Origin: Austropuccinia psidii
Taxonomy: Eukaryota > Basidiomycota > Pucciniomycetes > Pucciniales > Sphaerophragmiaceae
DNA length: 64,000 nt
Assembly (NCBI GenBank): GCA_023105745.1
Contig: JALGQZ010000011.1
Location: forward strand, 18,998,975 to 19,062,974
Direction of reading: 5' to 3'
The translations under genes were made by a program, and so were the position numbers. The notes under the pieces are model-generated. The model was not told where the DNA came from, did no database searches, and worked only from the letters and a program-made list of their open reading frames with translations. Every line of letters begins with the position of its first letter. The stretch's first letter is position 1. Of the stretch, positions 46,609-59,560 are shown in pieces.

Positions 46609-46867
46609 TGAAGCCAGAAGATTAAGCATCTTTGTTTAAATAAAATTTGAGTTCATTTTCTTTTCAAAATTCAAATTCTGTTAGGAAATCATTTCTGAAA
46701 TGTTACTACTTAACTCATTGAATTTAATCAAAAACCTTGTCTTTCAAAAGGATGGGAAGCAAAAAGAATATTGCAAGGCAAATATTAACATTCGATTCTT
46801 CTGTATGAAATTCCAATTTAATTTTTTGTACTGTATAGATGGATGGCTTTTAATATAACAAAATCAC

Positions 46868-47388
46868 TGTGAGCCTTAGAGGAACTTTTTATATGCAAAA
46901 GACAACCAATAAGAAATTTTTGTTATAATTACAAATAAATACATTTATTTGTATTTCAGAACCAAAAACAAAATATAAATATGAGTTTCAAATTTATATA
47001 AAAGATTAAAATGGGAATTATGATTTAAAATTGAAATTTCGAAGAAATTTCAAATTGTTAAAATACATTTTTATGTGAAAAAATTCATTAAAAATAAATT
47101 TTCACCTAAAATTTTAAAATTTAAAGGTTTTGGAAAAAAGTTATACAAAAATTATTATGATTTTTTTCCAATAAATGAACCTATGAAAATTATTTCCCTA
47201 TTCGATTCCTCATAAAAGACAAGTTGGGGTAATCCCTGGGTTAAAATTCTGTAACTCAACTCTATGTCAGCTTAAATTAAGTTATTAGTATTTTCTGTAT
47301 GAAAATCTGCAAATCCTCAAAACCTTCATTTAATTCACATCAGATTTTGTGTTGAAATTGAGGTGTGGTGTGTAGCGTGGTGTCACAA
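46868..47388 (+). repeat. LTR-D fragment
   Basis: It starts TGTGAGCCTTAGAGG and follows the sequence of 48062-48600, with blocks such as CTGTAACTCAACTCTATGTC and TTGTGTTGAAATTGAGGT. It is broken off where the GC-rich segment begins. 46614-46867 before it holds nothing I can assign. Confidence 0.65.
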
Positions 47389-48061
47389 CCACGTGTAATG
47401 ATCCCAATGGGTGTTTTCAGAAAATCAAGCCTGAACCCCTTTTATGACCAAATGGACTCTGGGGATGTTCAATGACTCTTTGGCCATATCCATTTTCACT
47501 GGTCTTGCATGGCCCCAGGTGATATCCTGCTCCTGTTGGCCCCTTGGCCAATAATCCACCTCACCAACCCCAAGGCAAAAACCCCTTGTTTTGCGGCTGG
47601 GGGTCCTGTCAGCATTCGAGGGGCCTCTGGCCCCTGTGCACTACTATTTTGATTATGGGTTCAAGGGCCTAAATGCCTCTCTTGGGCCATTTAAGGCCCC
47701 TATGGTGTCTATGGCCTGAAGGCCATAATTCATGGTCCACTGTCTGCAGGACCCTTTAGGAGCCTTTTGGCCAGATCCAATGAGGCCAAAGAGGGTCCAA
47801 GGGGGCATATGAGTGGTTCCACCTCATCCCATTTTTGGCCTAATCCCCTGAAGACTCCAAATTGCCATAGACCCCAGAAAATCACGTCTTGGCCTCAAAT
47901 GGCAGGGGACCCAAAGTGACCATAGGGGATGTTTCCCATCAAGACTTCAACCATGGCCTCTGGCAGTCACCTTGATAAAGGGTTTGCCCTAAAGATCAGG
48001 GAAAACCCCAACTTTGACTCAATTGGACTCATTATGCAGGAATCAGGGGTGGTACATAGAT
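47389..48061 (-). repeat. GC-rich island related to LTR-C
   Basis: An abrupt 0.67-kb rise in GC with GGCC-dense text. The piece GGTCCACTGTCTGCAGGACC ... TTTAGGAGCC near 47730 resembles GACCGTGAATCACGGCC ... GTAGGAGCC near 12390. The junctions lie between two LTR-D copies. No convincing protein is encoded. Confidence 0.5.
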
Positions 48062-48610
48062 TGTGAGCCTTAGAGATATTTTCATATACCCAAAAGACCA
48101 CAAATTTTATCAAAAAAAAAATTAAAATATAAATAAAATAAATTTATTTATGTTATCAAAATAAAAATAAAGATATAAATACAAATTTATATATAAAAAT
48201 AAAAATTTAGTTATAATTTAACATAAAAATTACTTTAAATTTTGAAATTGTCAAAATGCATTTTTGCTTTGAAAAATTAAGTAAAAAGGAATTTTCAATA
48301 AAATAAATGAAATTAAAATACTTTTGGTAAAAGTTACATAAAATATATTATAACTTTTTATCCAATAAATAAACTTAAGAAAATTATTTCACAATTGGAT
48401 TCATCATAAAAAATAAGGTGGGTCACCTCTGGGTAAATTTCTGTAACTGAACTGTAAATAAGCTTGAATAGAGTTTTAGTATTTTCTGTACATAAGTTGA
48501 AAATACTCAAAATCTTAATTTAATTAATACCACATATGGTTTTGACCATCAATTTTTGTATTAAAATTGAGGTCTTTTGTGTAGTTTAGAAGTTTTGAGG
48601 AATTGAAGTA
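48062..48610 (+). repeat. LTR-D copy ending the right copy of V
   Basis: It starts TGTGAGCCTTAGAGATA, similar to the inverted LTR-A terminus. The matching segment of the left copy is at about 30300-30642 plus 32082-32345, with a nested LTR-B. Confidence 0.6.
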
Positions 48611-49924
48611 TTTTCAATTGAATTGTCACAATGTGCGCGTGTATTACATAATTGAACTGTAATTTACATATGAGGTATCAATTATTACAGTTGTGTACTG
48701 TAAAACTCAATTGAATTGTATGTGTAAATCACAAGTGTATTACATGATGAGGAATTAAAGAAAAAATAAATTGGAAAGATTAATTCTGGGGGGAGAAAAG
48801 GAGGTCTAGCTCTAAGGGGGAGCCAGAACCCCAAATTCCTTTCTGACAGTCTTGGGATGTCAAAATCCACGCAAAATTCCATCAATTTTGGCCTGGAATT
48901 GAGTCACAGGGTATGTGGCTCAATTGATGATGAGGTTTTGATACCAACCAGGGCAGTTTTAACTGTTTTCAAGAGAGTAAAACTACTGTTAACGTATAAC
49001 AATAAGAGAAGAAAAGTTTCAACTGGTTTCTACGTCTCATACACACATTCTGACATGTTTTGAAGGCTGTAGACCAGGTATTACTATAGTAATGGCTGAT
49101 TTAAGGGTCTAAAATGGCTAAAACCAGCCTTTTTTGGTCTAAACCAGGTTTCAATGATGCCATAATTGGCTTTTCTGTTGTCAGACTGTTTTCCACGACT
49201 GAAAAGAGTAATTTTTACTTTCAGAGTAAGAAAATTGACGGCTATTAAAGAATGTCTGGTTTGCCCCACTTTTCTCTTCATGTTAGAGTTTTTTCCGTTT
49301 ATAATTAGTGTAAACACTGTTAAACCAATCAATAAAGGATTCCAACCATACTTTTCAAAGAATTTCAAACCTTTTAACACATGTAAAAATAATTTGAATC
49401 CTTCTTTGTAACTCTTATAATCATTTTTACCCCTTGAACCACCCCATAAGTGAATTGAAGCATCTTTCATCACTGTTAACTTTGTCACTTTGTTTGCAAA
49501 TTCACTCTGGTCACTTTTGGGCATTTTTTTCTCTTTGAATTCCTTTTCAAGACTTTTTTCTTTAATTAATTGCTTGCAATTCTTTTCTCAATCAATTCCA
49601 ATTGAAATTGCTCTTGAAGAAATTTCTTTTGTAGCCTTAAATATTTCTTGTAGAGTATTTTTGGATAAATGTTTATTGTTGGTAAAACAATAAACATTTA
49701 TAATATTATTTTTTATCCTTGTAAAGTTAGAAACATTAAAATTGTTGTGTTTCCTCTTAACAATACAATTCCATACTTTTTTTAATTATATTATACCTTA
49801 TACAAATTCAGAGGATAGGAAAAGTACTTGATTTTTAATCATAGTTTCATATCCACACCCTACAGGAAAATTACATCATTTTCAATCAAAGTTTCATATA
49901 CACACACTACACTATTGGTGCTAA
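48611..49924 (-). mobile_element. Region V, right copy, distal part
   Basis: Inverted match to about 29200-30300. It contains the open frame at 49084-49524. On the opposite strand, 48857-49063 and its left counterpart 30034-30258 share FGLELSHRVC-x-SIDDEVLIP, which may be a divergent short frame or chance. Confidence 0.6.
49084..49690 (-). pseudogene. Unknown protein encoded by region V
   Basis: The frame from about 49690 reads NTLQEIFKATKEISSRAISI, one TGA, then EKNCKQLIKEKSLEKEFKEK and the open part 49524-49084: MPKSDQSEFANKVTKL, IHLWGGSRGKNDYKSYKEGF, YGWNPLLIGLTVFTLIINGK and SNMKRKVGQTRHSLIAVNFL. It is charged, with a likely helical N-terminus, and shows no known motif. The left copy (29350-29880) keeps much of the protein text despite frame damage. 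It lies in the sense direction of its LTR-A, so it may be an element-encoded protein. I do not recognise the family. Confidence 0.45.
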
Positions 49925-51682
49925 AGACTTTAACATGGTACCATTAGATAGCCCCCATTGGGAAATTTATTAAAAGACCCCATTTCATGGGTCTGTTGTC
50001 TAATAGATTGCTTTTAGATGAGAGGTTAATATTAAGGTTTCTTGTCAGAAGGCGTTTGCAACTTTAATTATTTGGTTAATTCTTATTTTTTGTTAATAAG
50101 AATTGTATTTTGTGCAAGGGTATTATTTACTGTTGAAGATGGTCCAATTTACTAATTAACCTTTTTGGGCTCTGTCATTTGAATTTTTGGGCTTCTTTCA
50201 CCTTGTTTATTTCAAGTTAAAGTGGAATTGTTTGTTTGCACCTTTCTTGGTTACCATTTTTGTGGTACATTTGGATTTCATGTTTGTGCTCTGGGTTTGA
50301 GTCACAGGCTTGAATGTTTAGTATATTTTAAGGAATTCAAGAATTATAAAAATTGTTTATGATGTTTTCATTATGAATGCATAAGCTATATCAAATGGGA
50401 AGATAAGGTTCTTTGTTTTCTATGTCTTATCTTTAGGTGGTTGGATCTTTGTTACTTCTTGTACCATTTGAATGAAAGAATTATAATCTTGGTTTTGGAA
50501 ATTTCCCCTTTTTATGAATATATATTCATATACTGTATTTGTTCAGTACTCTTCATATTATTGTTTATTGTATCTGTATGTCATTCTGGTTCTCTGTTTG
50601 GAGTCACAGGTTGACAACCATAGATCTAGCCCATCAATTCTGAAATTGGTATAGTCAGAATTGTGGTTTTCCATACCAAAATTGGTCAGCCTGGATCAAT
50701 AAAGGATGACATAAAATTTTAAAAGACACTTCAAAACTTGTATGAAACACCCAAATTAGCTTTATGACCAATAATTATCCACCTGTGACTCAAACCCAGA
50801 GCCCAAGCATGACTACCAGAATACCATGAACCAATGGTAAAGCCAAGCTACAACCAAAACATGAAGCTGAGCCAAACCACCTCAAAAAACATCAAAATAA
50901 AGAGGACACTCACCTCTTTCGAAGTATTTAAATCCCATAATCATAGGACAAAGAATAAAAAACTTATTCAAGCTCAAAGCAGTTTCTGAGCATGAACCTT
51001 AATTTCCACCCCCATCTAAAATGCAGGAAAGGAGTCTGAACCCAATCAAATGGGTATTCAAATTGAAGCTCCTCATTGGGGCTATCCAATTGTACTATCA
51101 AAATTGAGCTAGCACCAAAACTATAGGAGTTATGGCCAAAATAATGTTGAATGAGGTTGAATAAAATATTCACCTCCCATCCAACATCTTCAGTTTTAGT
51201 GTGAGATACCCAAAGTTTGGTATTTTTGGAAAGAGAAAATACAGGGCTATATGATGGTGCCATTCATTTCACCATATCTCATCTATAACAAAAGTTATGA
51301 TGCAAACAACTTCCATGCAGCTTTTGCAATAATCATATATTTGGATAACTAAAATTGAACATAGCATAACTTTTCCATATTTAATGTTAACCATGCCCAG
51401 TGAGGTATCATTGTGTATATCCCATACAGGGTTACAAAATGAACCAATTTTGAGCTGAATACTACAAAAAACAACAAATTTATAGTAGGTTTAAGGTTGA
51501 AATCCCACATTTTGATGAATACAGCTTTACTGTGGGATAACATCCCATAAGAATGATTATGAGGTGTCAAATATACAAATAAGCTTGTTTATAATTCCAT
51601 ACCACATAGTTCAGTGAGATACAGCGGTCTATACAGGTTCTGTACAACCTTTGATGTGTCAGAAGCAACAGAAAACATGTGT
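49925..51682. repeat. Diverged LTR-B fragments interrupting region V
   Basis: 49935-50320 resembles the last third of LTR-B in forward orientation (ATTAGATAGCCC, TTTGAGTCACAGGCTT). 50780-51660 resembles LTR-B in reverse (CCTGTGACTCAAACCCAGAG, GTGGGATAACATCCCATAA, GGTTCTGTACA). 50330-50770 is unassigned. These fragments are more diverged than the copies with intact target duplications. Confidence 0.6.
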
Positions 51683-51836
51683 TGTGAGCCTTAGAGGTAT
51701 TTTTATATACCCAAAAGATTGCAAATAATAAAAGAAGACATGAATATAAATAAAATAAATTTATTTATATTATCAAAATAAAAATAAAATATAAATATAA
51801 ATGTATTTAAAATTAAAAATTTAATCATAATTGAAG
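51683..51836 (+). repeat. Short LTR-D fragment
   Basis: It starts TGTGAGCCTTAGAGGTA and runs for about 150 bp of AT-rich LTR-D sequence before region V resumes. Confidence 0.6.
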
Positions 51837-54800
51837 ATCTTTTAAGTTGAGAAAAATACATAAAACATTTCTACAATTCAGTATAGCAATATCCTTCTCA
51901 ATAATAGTCTCATAAACTCTCAAGTAATATTGGATAGTTCTTTAAAATCTTGGCATACGTTCAGAATATAAGAGGTTTTTGAAAGAAAGCTTTATGAGTT
52001 GTAAAAGTTAAAATTTTCGATTGAAAGGATTCTTTTTAGTGCCAGTAAGCGATTCAGAATAAGATCTGCAGGACTTTACTATTAACATCAATTATGTTGT
52101 AAAATATTTGATAAAAATCACAACTTGCCATTGATGAGTGTTTTTGTTATATTTCTCTTGTCACCTTTTGATATTTTATCAGTCAACAATATTTGAATTA
52201 AATTATATTTTTTGAAATAATTTACCATAATCAGTTCCTATTATTCTGAAAAATTAAAAATGTGCATTCTTCATCATTGATCTTTCCTGAAATATTAATC
52301 TATTTTCATTTAAGTAAGCTGAACACAAATTAGGAGATATCAATTCCCATCTCAAAAACTGGAAAGCTATATTAGATATTTATTCTAAGAATTAGGCTCC
52401 AAATGAATTTCTTTTCAAAAACAATTTACCAGTAATAGGCTTCTATTCCTATATCCCTTTGATTTTTTCAATTGAAAACTACTAGGAAAAACTATTTTTG
52501 GTTTGTTAGAAGTTGGCATTTACCCATTGTCATTCCCTTTCCCCTTGATGTGAGTTTCCTGTGATCTCTTATTGCTCCAAAATAATCTCTTATGCCATCA
52601 TATAGCTAATAAAATGCCAAAAGGTTTTAAGACAAACTGGTTTAGATTAATATATCTGGAAATTTATTCTTGTCAATGGAACAACTATTATTCAAAAAGA
52701 CTCTCATAAATTCTACATACATGGAGAAATAAAAATCAACGCATTCTCTGAATTTTCCTTTCTTTTAAAGAGTGAAATGAGAAATACTAACTTCAATTTT
52801 ACCAATAAAAACAGGGGAATACATTACTATTCCTTCATTAGAATAGGAAAGTTGAAAACTGTTTTAGTTTGATACCTTTAACTTATTTACATGAACAATA
52901 TTTTATTTTAGAACAAAACTCACAAAAAAGCGTCATATGATTCAAAAAATCAGGAAGGAAATATCAAGCAATTTTTGGTTTAACCTGTGCTTCTGAGAAC
53001 TCTTGAGTTCACTGAAAATTAACTATATTTGTATTTATAATGTATTATCTCATCATGGTTTTTCCAAAGGCAATGACTCATTCCTAAAATTCTCATATTG
53101 ATTTTACAGCATCTTTTTTCATCCCCAATTCTTCACTAATTGAATATTGATTATAGCTTTAATATTCAATAATGCCTAATTGAAATATCCAACTTATTAA
53201 TAATATAACATCTATTGAAAGTCTTGTTTTAAAATATAAATTTTATTTTATATGGATACTCCAAAGCAAAGCTTTCATCACCCTCATAGCATTTTTTCTA
53301 AAGACCTGAAAAAATAAAGAATTATTTTCCATAGATTTATGGTCAATTCTTATTCCTTGTTATCATTTGAAGAACTCAAAAACTAATTGATGTAGAATTT
53401 CAAGCTCATTTCATGTTCATAATGTATTTGGAAAGGCTATAAAATAAAATTCGTTGACTCTATTATTTAAAATATTTGGGAAAAGCCTATGAAATGAATT
53501 TTCAAAGCTTCTTTTTTGTCATAATTGAGTAAAGTAATTTTTCCTTGTATTTATTTGTGTAATTATTCAAAATATGATATGAAGATGCTTATATTGAGGA
53601 AGACACTTTGTATACACTTTCTGGTTGTATGATCAAATCAGAGGATTATTTTTCTCTAGATTTCGTAAGAAAAAGCTCAACACAGCTCTGAACTTGCTGA
53701 AATTTGCTTTTTTCCAAAAAGTGCGAACTTCATAAAAATAGAGCTTGATCTAGAATGTACTTTTAGTGTATTTTTCTAAAATTGAATTTTTGATATTTAT
53801 TTTCAGTTTCCTGATTCTGAAAGATAATTTCAGCTATGCAAAAAGAAAAATGATTTTGTTACTATTGGCTTTGTATATGCCTCAGTACGTTATATACATA
53901 TTTGAACATAATTATATACTTTCATAATAGAATGGACCTTTCACTTAGCAGAAAGATCTACCTCTTTTTCAAACCACATTGACATCCATTCCCAATGCCT
54001 TCACTTCACATATGAAAAAAAAATCACCCAGAATATATAATTAAGCTGGTGGTATACTGAGAAAATATTTATGACTATTTTTTTTTTGAAAATTTGTAAT
54101 ATTTCCATTGAAACTCCTTCTCATACAATTTTGTCTGTTATGTTTGGAGGAATATTTGGGTGCAATGATGGAGGCCAGAGAGTTATATTTTGGCAGGATA
54201 TTACTCATGTTTGATATTAGACTCAAAAATTTGAATAGTAATTTATTTTTTATCAATATCCTTTTTCCTCCACCTGACAATGATTCAAGAAAAATGAGTT
54301 TTCAGCTTATTTTTGTCCCAGCCCTTGTAAGATTTGGGAAAACTATTTTGGAAGCTGAATAATGTTACCTTAACCTCTTGAGCTGGAGGATAAATTGATA
54401 TGTTAAAGATATAAGAGTGGGTAAGATATGAAATGTTATTTACCATAGAACCCAAACTAGATTCTAGTTTTCCACCCCAATAGTTTTGAAATCTTTTCTT
54501 GAGTGCTTGGGTGTAAAAGAGCTTCAAAAATTAAAACAATCAATTAAAAACAGCCTTTTCCTACTCAAAATACTCAAAATCAACTTAAATGAAGTTAGAA
54601 CAAAACAATGTGATATTAAGCCAAAGGATGCTTTGCTGAGAGGCTGCATATTATCAATTTGCTCACAAATTTCTGTGGAAAAATTCTTTTTTAGGATTTT
54701 CTATTTTCATTTAATATTGGTCTTTATCTGGAAAAGAGTATAAATATGTCCCGTTCCACTACTGTATAAAATGAAAATTCATGAATTATTGTGAATTTTC

Positions 54801-54919
54801 ATAGATTATCATTATTTTTATTGTTGAATTTATTTTTCCCCATTTTAGCTACAAGGATGGTTTTTTTGAAGTTAGTTTGATTGCGCTTTTTTTATTAACT
54901 TTTTGATCAAAATCACAGC
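51837..54919 (-). mobile_element. Region V, right copy, proximal part
   Basis: Inverted match to about 26926-29110. The right copy has about 0.8 kb (53270-54105) that the left copy lacks; the left sequence passes directly from TGTATGAGATGGAG to TATCCATATAG at about 27720-27745. 54280-54041 encodes GGGKRILIKNKLLFKFL and RQNCMR, as does 27563-27745. Confidence 0.65.
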
Positions 54920-57900
54920 ACAAAGATGTGTCTATGAAAATTTTGATAATATTCCTATTAATAAACTGTACTATGATTGTTCTTATGTAATATAATACTA
55001 AAAATTATTAGAAAATAAATTAAATAATTTATTGATTACTTATTCCTTTGACTTTTTATACACTACTAGTGATTACAACAGTATGAAGTCATTGTCTACA
55101 ATAATAAATTACAAGAAGTATTTAATGACAAATCTTCTTCATTGAAATGATAAAATTATTTTAAGTTATAATTATCTTTTACAAGAATAGTTATAATTAG
55201 AATTTGTGAAGGAAAAAAAAAATAGAGAAAGACTTTAAGAATTGATTATGAACCACTCACCAATAATTCAATAAGCCTTGAAAGAATATGGTAGAGAGAT
55301 TTGACGGATAACTTGTGGATTTAAGGGATCAAAATTGATGTCAAACAATATCACAACAATATGTAGTTGATTTTTATGATTGCACGTCTTTCATATTGAT
55401 TCTGAAAGCTTTAAAACACTTAATAAAAGATTTTAATTAATAGTTACTTGTTGGTAATAATAGTATAATTGGATAATAAGATGATTCGGAAAAAACAGCA
55501 AGATGAGGCCTCTTTTAAGTCAAAGACATATTATAGAGTCCTGCCATGAAGCAAGCTGAAAAACTAGTGAGTGAGAAAACAATATTCCTTTTTGTATTAA
55601 TGATTGCATCATATGTTGTCATTTAAGATTGTCATAATTACTCAATTGATGCTATTACATGACTACCAACCCAAATATGGTGAAGAATAAAAGGATTAAC
55701 AACTGTAAAGCTTCTTTGATTTCAAAAAAAACATTAGTTTCTCAAATTTATGAATATTATTGTAAGTTTCATCAAAGTTTGTATTTCCTGTGAATTTTTG
55801 AAGATTCAGTATTTCAAGCGGAATTCTCAAAAATAGACTGTAAGTAAAACCTTTAATTTTACTTATGAAACTGTAATTATTTTTGGTTTCTTTTTGAATC
55901 ATAATGTTCTCCATTGGTACTGAAGGTTTGAGAATTATTAGCTAAGAATTTTATTTTTGATGAGTTTTTGAAGTTCTTACCTCATTTGTATATAGAATTG
56001 CAAATAACACTATTTGGCAGGGTGCTATGAGGTAAATAAATGGATACTGGTTCAAAAAGTTTTTTTATTACTCTTTTGTGGTTTTTCCATGGAAAATAGT
56101 TAAGAATTGACATGCTTACAGCAACCTAAGTTACTCTTTACCTCTCTGTAATGTAAAAATAGTATTCATTTGCCATTTACTTATTATTCAATGAGATTTT
56201 AATTTGGTAACTAGGTTTCCAAAAGGTTTTAGTATAATTAATGGGCCAAGATCAGCAATGGATACAAACTTTCGAGCTATCAACACCTAGGAGGCCTCAG
56301 GAGCTTGTTAATGTGGCTGTCTTTGATTTCTTTTGTTCCCCTTAGCTATTTTCACATCAAAAACAGAATTTCAGGCTTAAAGACTGATATCCACTGTAGG
56401 TGTATCAAAAGCAATGTAATAATACCATAACAGTAAGTCCCAAAAACATTCAAAACACTATTCATAGTGTATATGTAACATTGGATTTCTCACATTCCCA
56501 TTATTTGGGCATTATATTGATAAAAAAATGTTTTCACAATTCATTTATGTGGTATTGAATTTTTTTCCATATGTAAGCCTGTGACCCAAAACCAGAGCAC
56601 AAGCATGACAGCCAAATACTATAAATCAATGGTACAGAAAAGATACCACCATAACATGGAACTGAGGCAAATCAGCTCAAAATATACCAAAGGAAAGAGG
56701 AAACTCACCTCTTCTCAAATATACAAGTCCCATCATCATAGGAAAAAGAATAACAAAGTTATTCCTGCTCAAAGTTGTTGCTGAGCATACACCTTGATTT
56801 TTACCTCTCATCTTGAATAAATAGTATGAGACTCAACCCCTTCAAATGCATATTAGAAAGGAAGCTCTAAGTCAGGGCTATCCAATGGTACAAGCCAAAA
56901 TGAGCTGCAACCAGTATTACAGAAGTTATGGTCATACTCAGGTCAAATACAGGTGCATAAAACAATCACCTCCCATTACCTTCTACAGTTTTAGTGTGAG
57001 ATACCTAAAGTGGGGTCTTTTTGGAAAGAGAACAATAAGGGCTCTCTGTTGGTTCCATTCATTCCCCCATATCTCATGTAGAACAAAAGATATAAGGCAA
57101 ACAAGCCCAATACAGCTTTTTGCCTAAAACATATATATGTATAAAAAATCATGTAAATGGGATAACTTTGCCATATTGAATGATAACAATATCGAATGTG
57201 GTCCCATTGTGTAGAACACATGCAAGGCTACATACGGAGGAAATTTTGAGGTTCACATCTCAAAAACTGACAAAGCTATAGCTGTTTTAAGGTCAAAATC
57301 CCACAGTTTAGCCAATATATCCTTACCATGGGATAGTATCCCACAACAATGATTATGAGGTTTCAAACAGACAAAGAAGATTCTTTTTACCTCAAAAAAT
57401 CATAGTTCATTCAATAATGGGGTCCCATACAGGTTCTGTACATCATTCTACGTGTCATATGTGTCAGAATCAGGCTGTATGGTCCCCAGATGAAACTTTT
57501 CACCCTGTATTGGTGAAAACTTCCCAGATGTGGTTACAAAACTACATCTGAGCCCAATACAGGATATACAGGCCTTTCTCAAACAACAATCCTGTCCTGG
57601 AAAGTGAAAAATATTCACTTCCTCCATATGAAAAGGTCTAGCAGCCTTTTCACCCCATTTCAGGATAAAAGGAGGCCTTTTCACTGCCAGAAAAGGAATT
57701 CCCATCCTGCTCTTGAATTCCTATGTAGTAAGACTGTCAAAAACAGTTTTAATATTGGAAAATAATCATGTTATACTATAGACTTTAGTATTGTAGTCTT
57801 TTATTATTGTAACCCAACAGATAAAGCTGCACCCAGGGCTTTCAACAGCACTCACCACCACTAATTCTCATGACTAAAGCCCTTTTGATTTATAATTAAA

Positions 57901-58244
57901 CCTTTTTTGATACTTTTTATCCATGTACAGTCATATTTAAGGCTTTAAATAGCCTTTTTACTTCTTTATCATAGACTCATACTAACACCATATTACCACC
58001 TCTCAGAGTTAGTTTAAGCTTATTCACTCTATGGAGTTACCCTAGGTGAATTTTTGTGTAGAATCTAAATCTGGCCTTTAATCTATTGATTTACTTACTC
58101 AAAAAAAAGGTATTCATCTTTTCTGAAGCCAAAAATGATGGATTTGGAATATATGCATGCCTTATGGGTTATGCTCACTCCAGAATTTAGTTGAAAGATA
58201 GTTGGGGTCTATTTGGGTATGTAAAACATACCTCAAGGCTCACA
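54920..58244 (-). mobile_element. LTR-A copy containing an LTR-B, right arm
   Basis: It runs from ACAAAGATGTGTCTATG to CTCAAGGCTCACA and is the inverted counterpart of 23555-26925. Both have the same damaged start next to TCACAG of the PBS and the same nested LTR-B position. Around 55490-55590 lies the GCAAGATGAGGCCTC block. Confidence 0.85.
56572..57987 (+). mobile_element. LTR-B nested in LTR-A, right arm
   Basis: 1,416 bp from TGTAAGCCTGTGACC to GACTCATACTAACA, flanked by CCATA (56567-56571 and 57988-57992). CCATA is the complement of TATGG at 23807-23811, at the same position of the host LTR, so both copies come from one insertion. Confidence 0.95.
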
Positions 58245-59560
58245 AATCTACTGTAAATTGTTTGATGATTGTTGTAAAATTCACACTAAATCTTTTACAG
58301 CACCTATACTCTAATTTTAAGCAAAAAATATGAAAAAAAATTAACATTCCCAAATTTATTATGAAAATTCACAACAACAATAAGCAAACTTGAAATAAAA
58401 GCCAAATATATCAAAAAAAGCTAAAAATTAAAATCAAAAAAATAAAGTATAATAAAAATAATAAAATTGATACCACTGATCAATACAACTGCTATAATTG
58501 GAAAGAAAGTACCAAGAACTCAAATTTGAAGAAGTGAAATTTAATAATTGGTATATGCAAGCTCTTTCCTTATGCATCTGCTGAATGAACAGTTCAAAAA
58601 AGGAAGGTTGTGTATGTTTTACTTATATATATATATATATATATAATCTCATGGAAAATAACAAGGGAAACTGAGGATATATATAAGTCCAGTTGATAGT
58701 ATCACCCAAAATAACTCTCCTTTTACAAGAGCTGTTCATATTTAAGAAATCTGAGATATCAGTTTCTGAAAAATGTGCCAAGAGAAAATAATAAGAATAT
58801 TGCATGATATGAAAGTATTTTTTTTTGGCTGGAGGGCTTAAAAAAACTCTGTTTCCAAATGAAAAAATGGCTACATGCATGAGGTGGAAATATAATTTCA
58901 ATTTTGGATAAGATTGCAAAAAATAATGGAAGGATTATTTTGATATATTAAATTTTCAGTAGAATGAGGATCCCGGAGAATTTATCTTATTTAATGAAAT
59001 AAGAAATAAGAAAGGACCACAAAGCTTCATTAATATTCCAGTGGCTTTTAATGGCTTGGAATATTACCAAATGTTCAAGATCTAGTTCCAGCTTACTTCA
59101 AAGTACAGACCCAAGCTCAGAATAAGCGAGGTCCAAGCCATTTTCTAAATGGAACAACTGCTTTAAGGTGTAGCCACCTTGCTCATGGTGAATAACAAAT
59201 CCAAATCTGGTATGGAAATGCAGTATCATAACTTCAATAACCCAGTATTTCTTTCTATTATTGTGAAAATCATAAGCCTTATAGTAGCATATGAGTGGAA
59301 ATTTATCTATAAACTTCCGGTATTGGCCTGGCATTCCTCTATTTGAGTTTCCTTTTGGAAAGAGCCAAATTTTTAAAAATATGGTAGGAGATTTGGTGAC
59401 AATGAGCAGGTCCCCACATCATTCATTTCATTTAACTTAGAGTGAAATTGTGACTGTTAAAAAACATAATTGTTGGTATCTCTGTTTCTATTGCCAAAAA
59501 GGGTTCTTCCCCTTGTAGGTTTGTCTTACAAACCTGTTTTGACGGATGAAGCTCCATGGA
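58245..59560 (-). repeat. Repeat U, copy 2 (inverted)
   Basis: Inverse of about 22260-23530, diverging near CTCCATGGATTTTTGG at about 59560. It includes a TA-dinucleotide run at 58624-58645 and the coding-like frame listed separately. Confidence 0.75.
58900..59460 (-). pseudogene. Coding-like frame in repeat U, better preserved copy
   Basis: Minus-strand frame: LLIVTKSPTIFLKIWLFPKG, GMPGQYRKFIDKFPLICYYK, YWVIEVMILHFHTRFGFVIH, GGYTLKQLFHLENGLDLAYS, then a stop at 59098-59100 where the other copy has Trp, and continuing KLELDLEHLVIFQAI. It is open over more than 120 codons upstream of that stop. No domain is recognised. The differences from copy 1 are mixed silent and replacement changes, which is what a decaying gene would show. 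Confidence 0.45.

Noticed and set aside
58624..58645. TA-dinucleotide run as a regulatory element
   Set aside because: An ordinary microsatellite in AT-rich repeat U, and not present in copy 1.
20662..59560. One simple large palindrome centred on Gyp-2
   Set aside because: U, LTR-A and V mirror each other, but the LTR-B/spacer/LTR-A block lies outside U on the left and inside V on the right. At least two events are needed.
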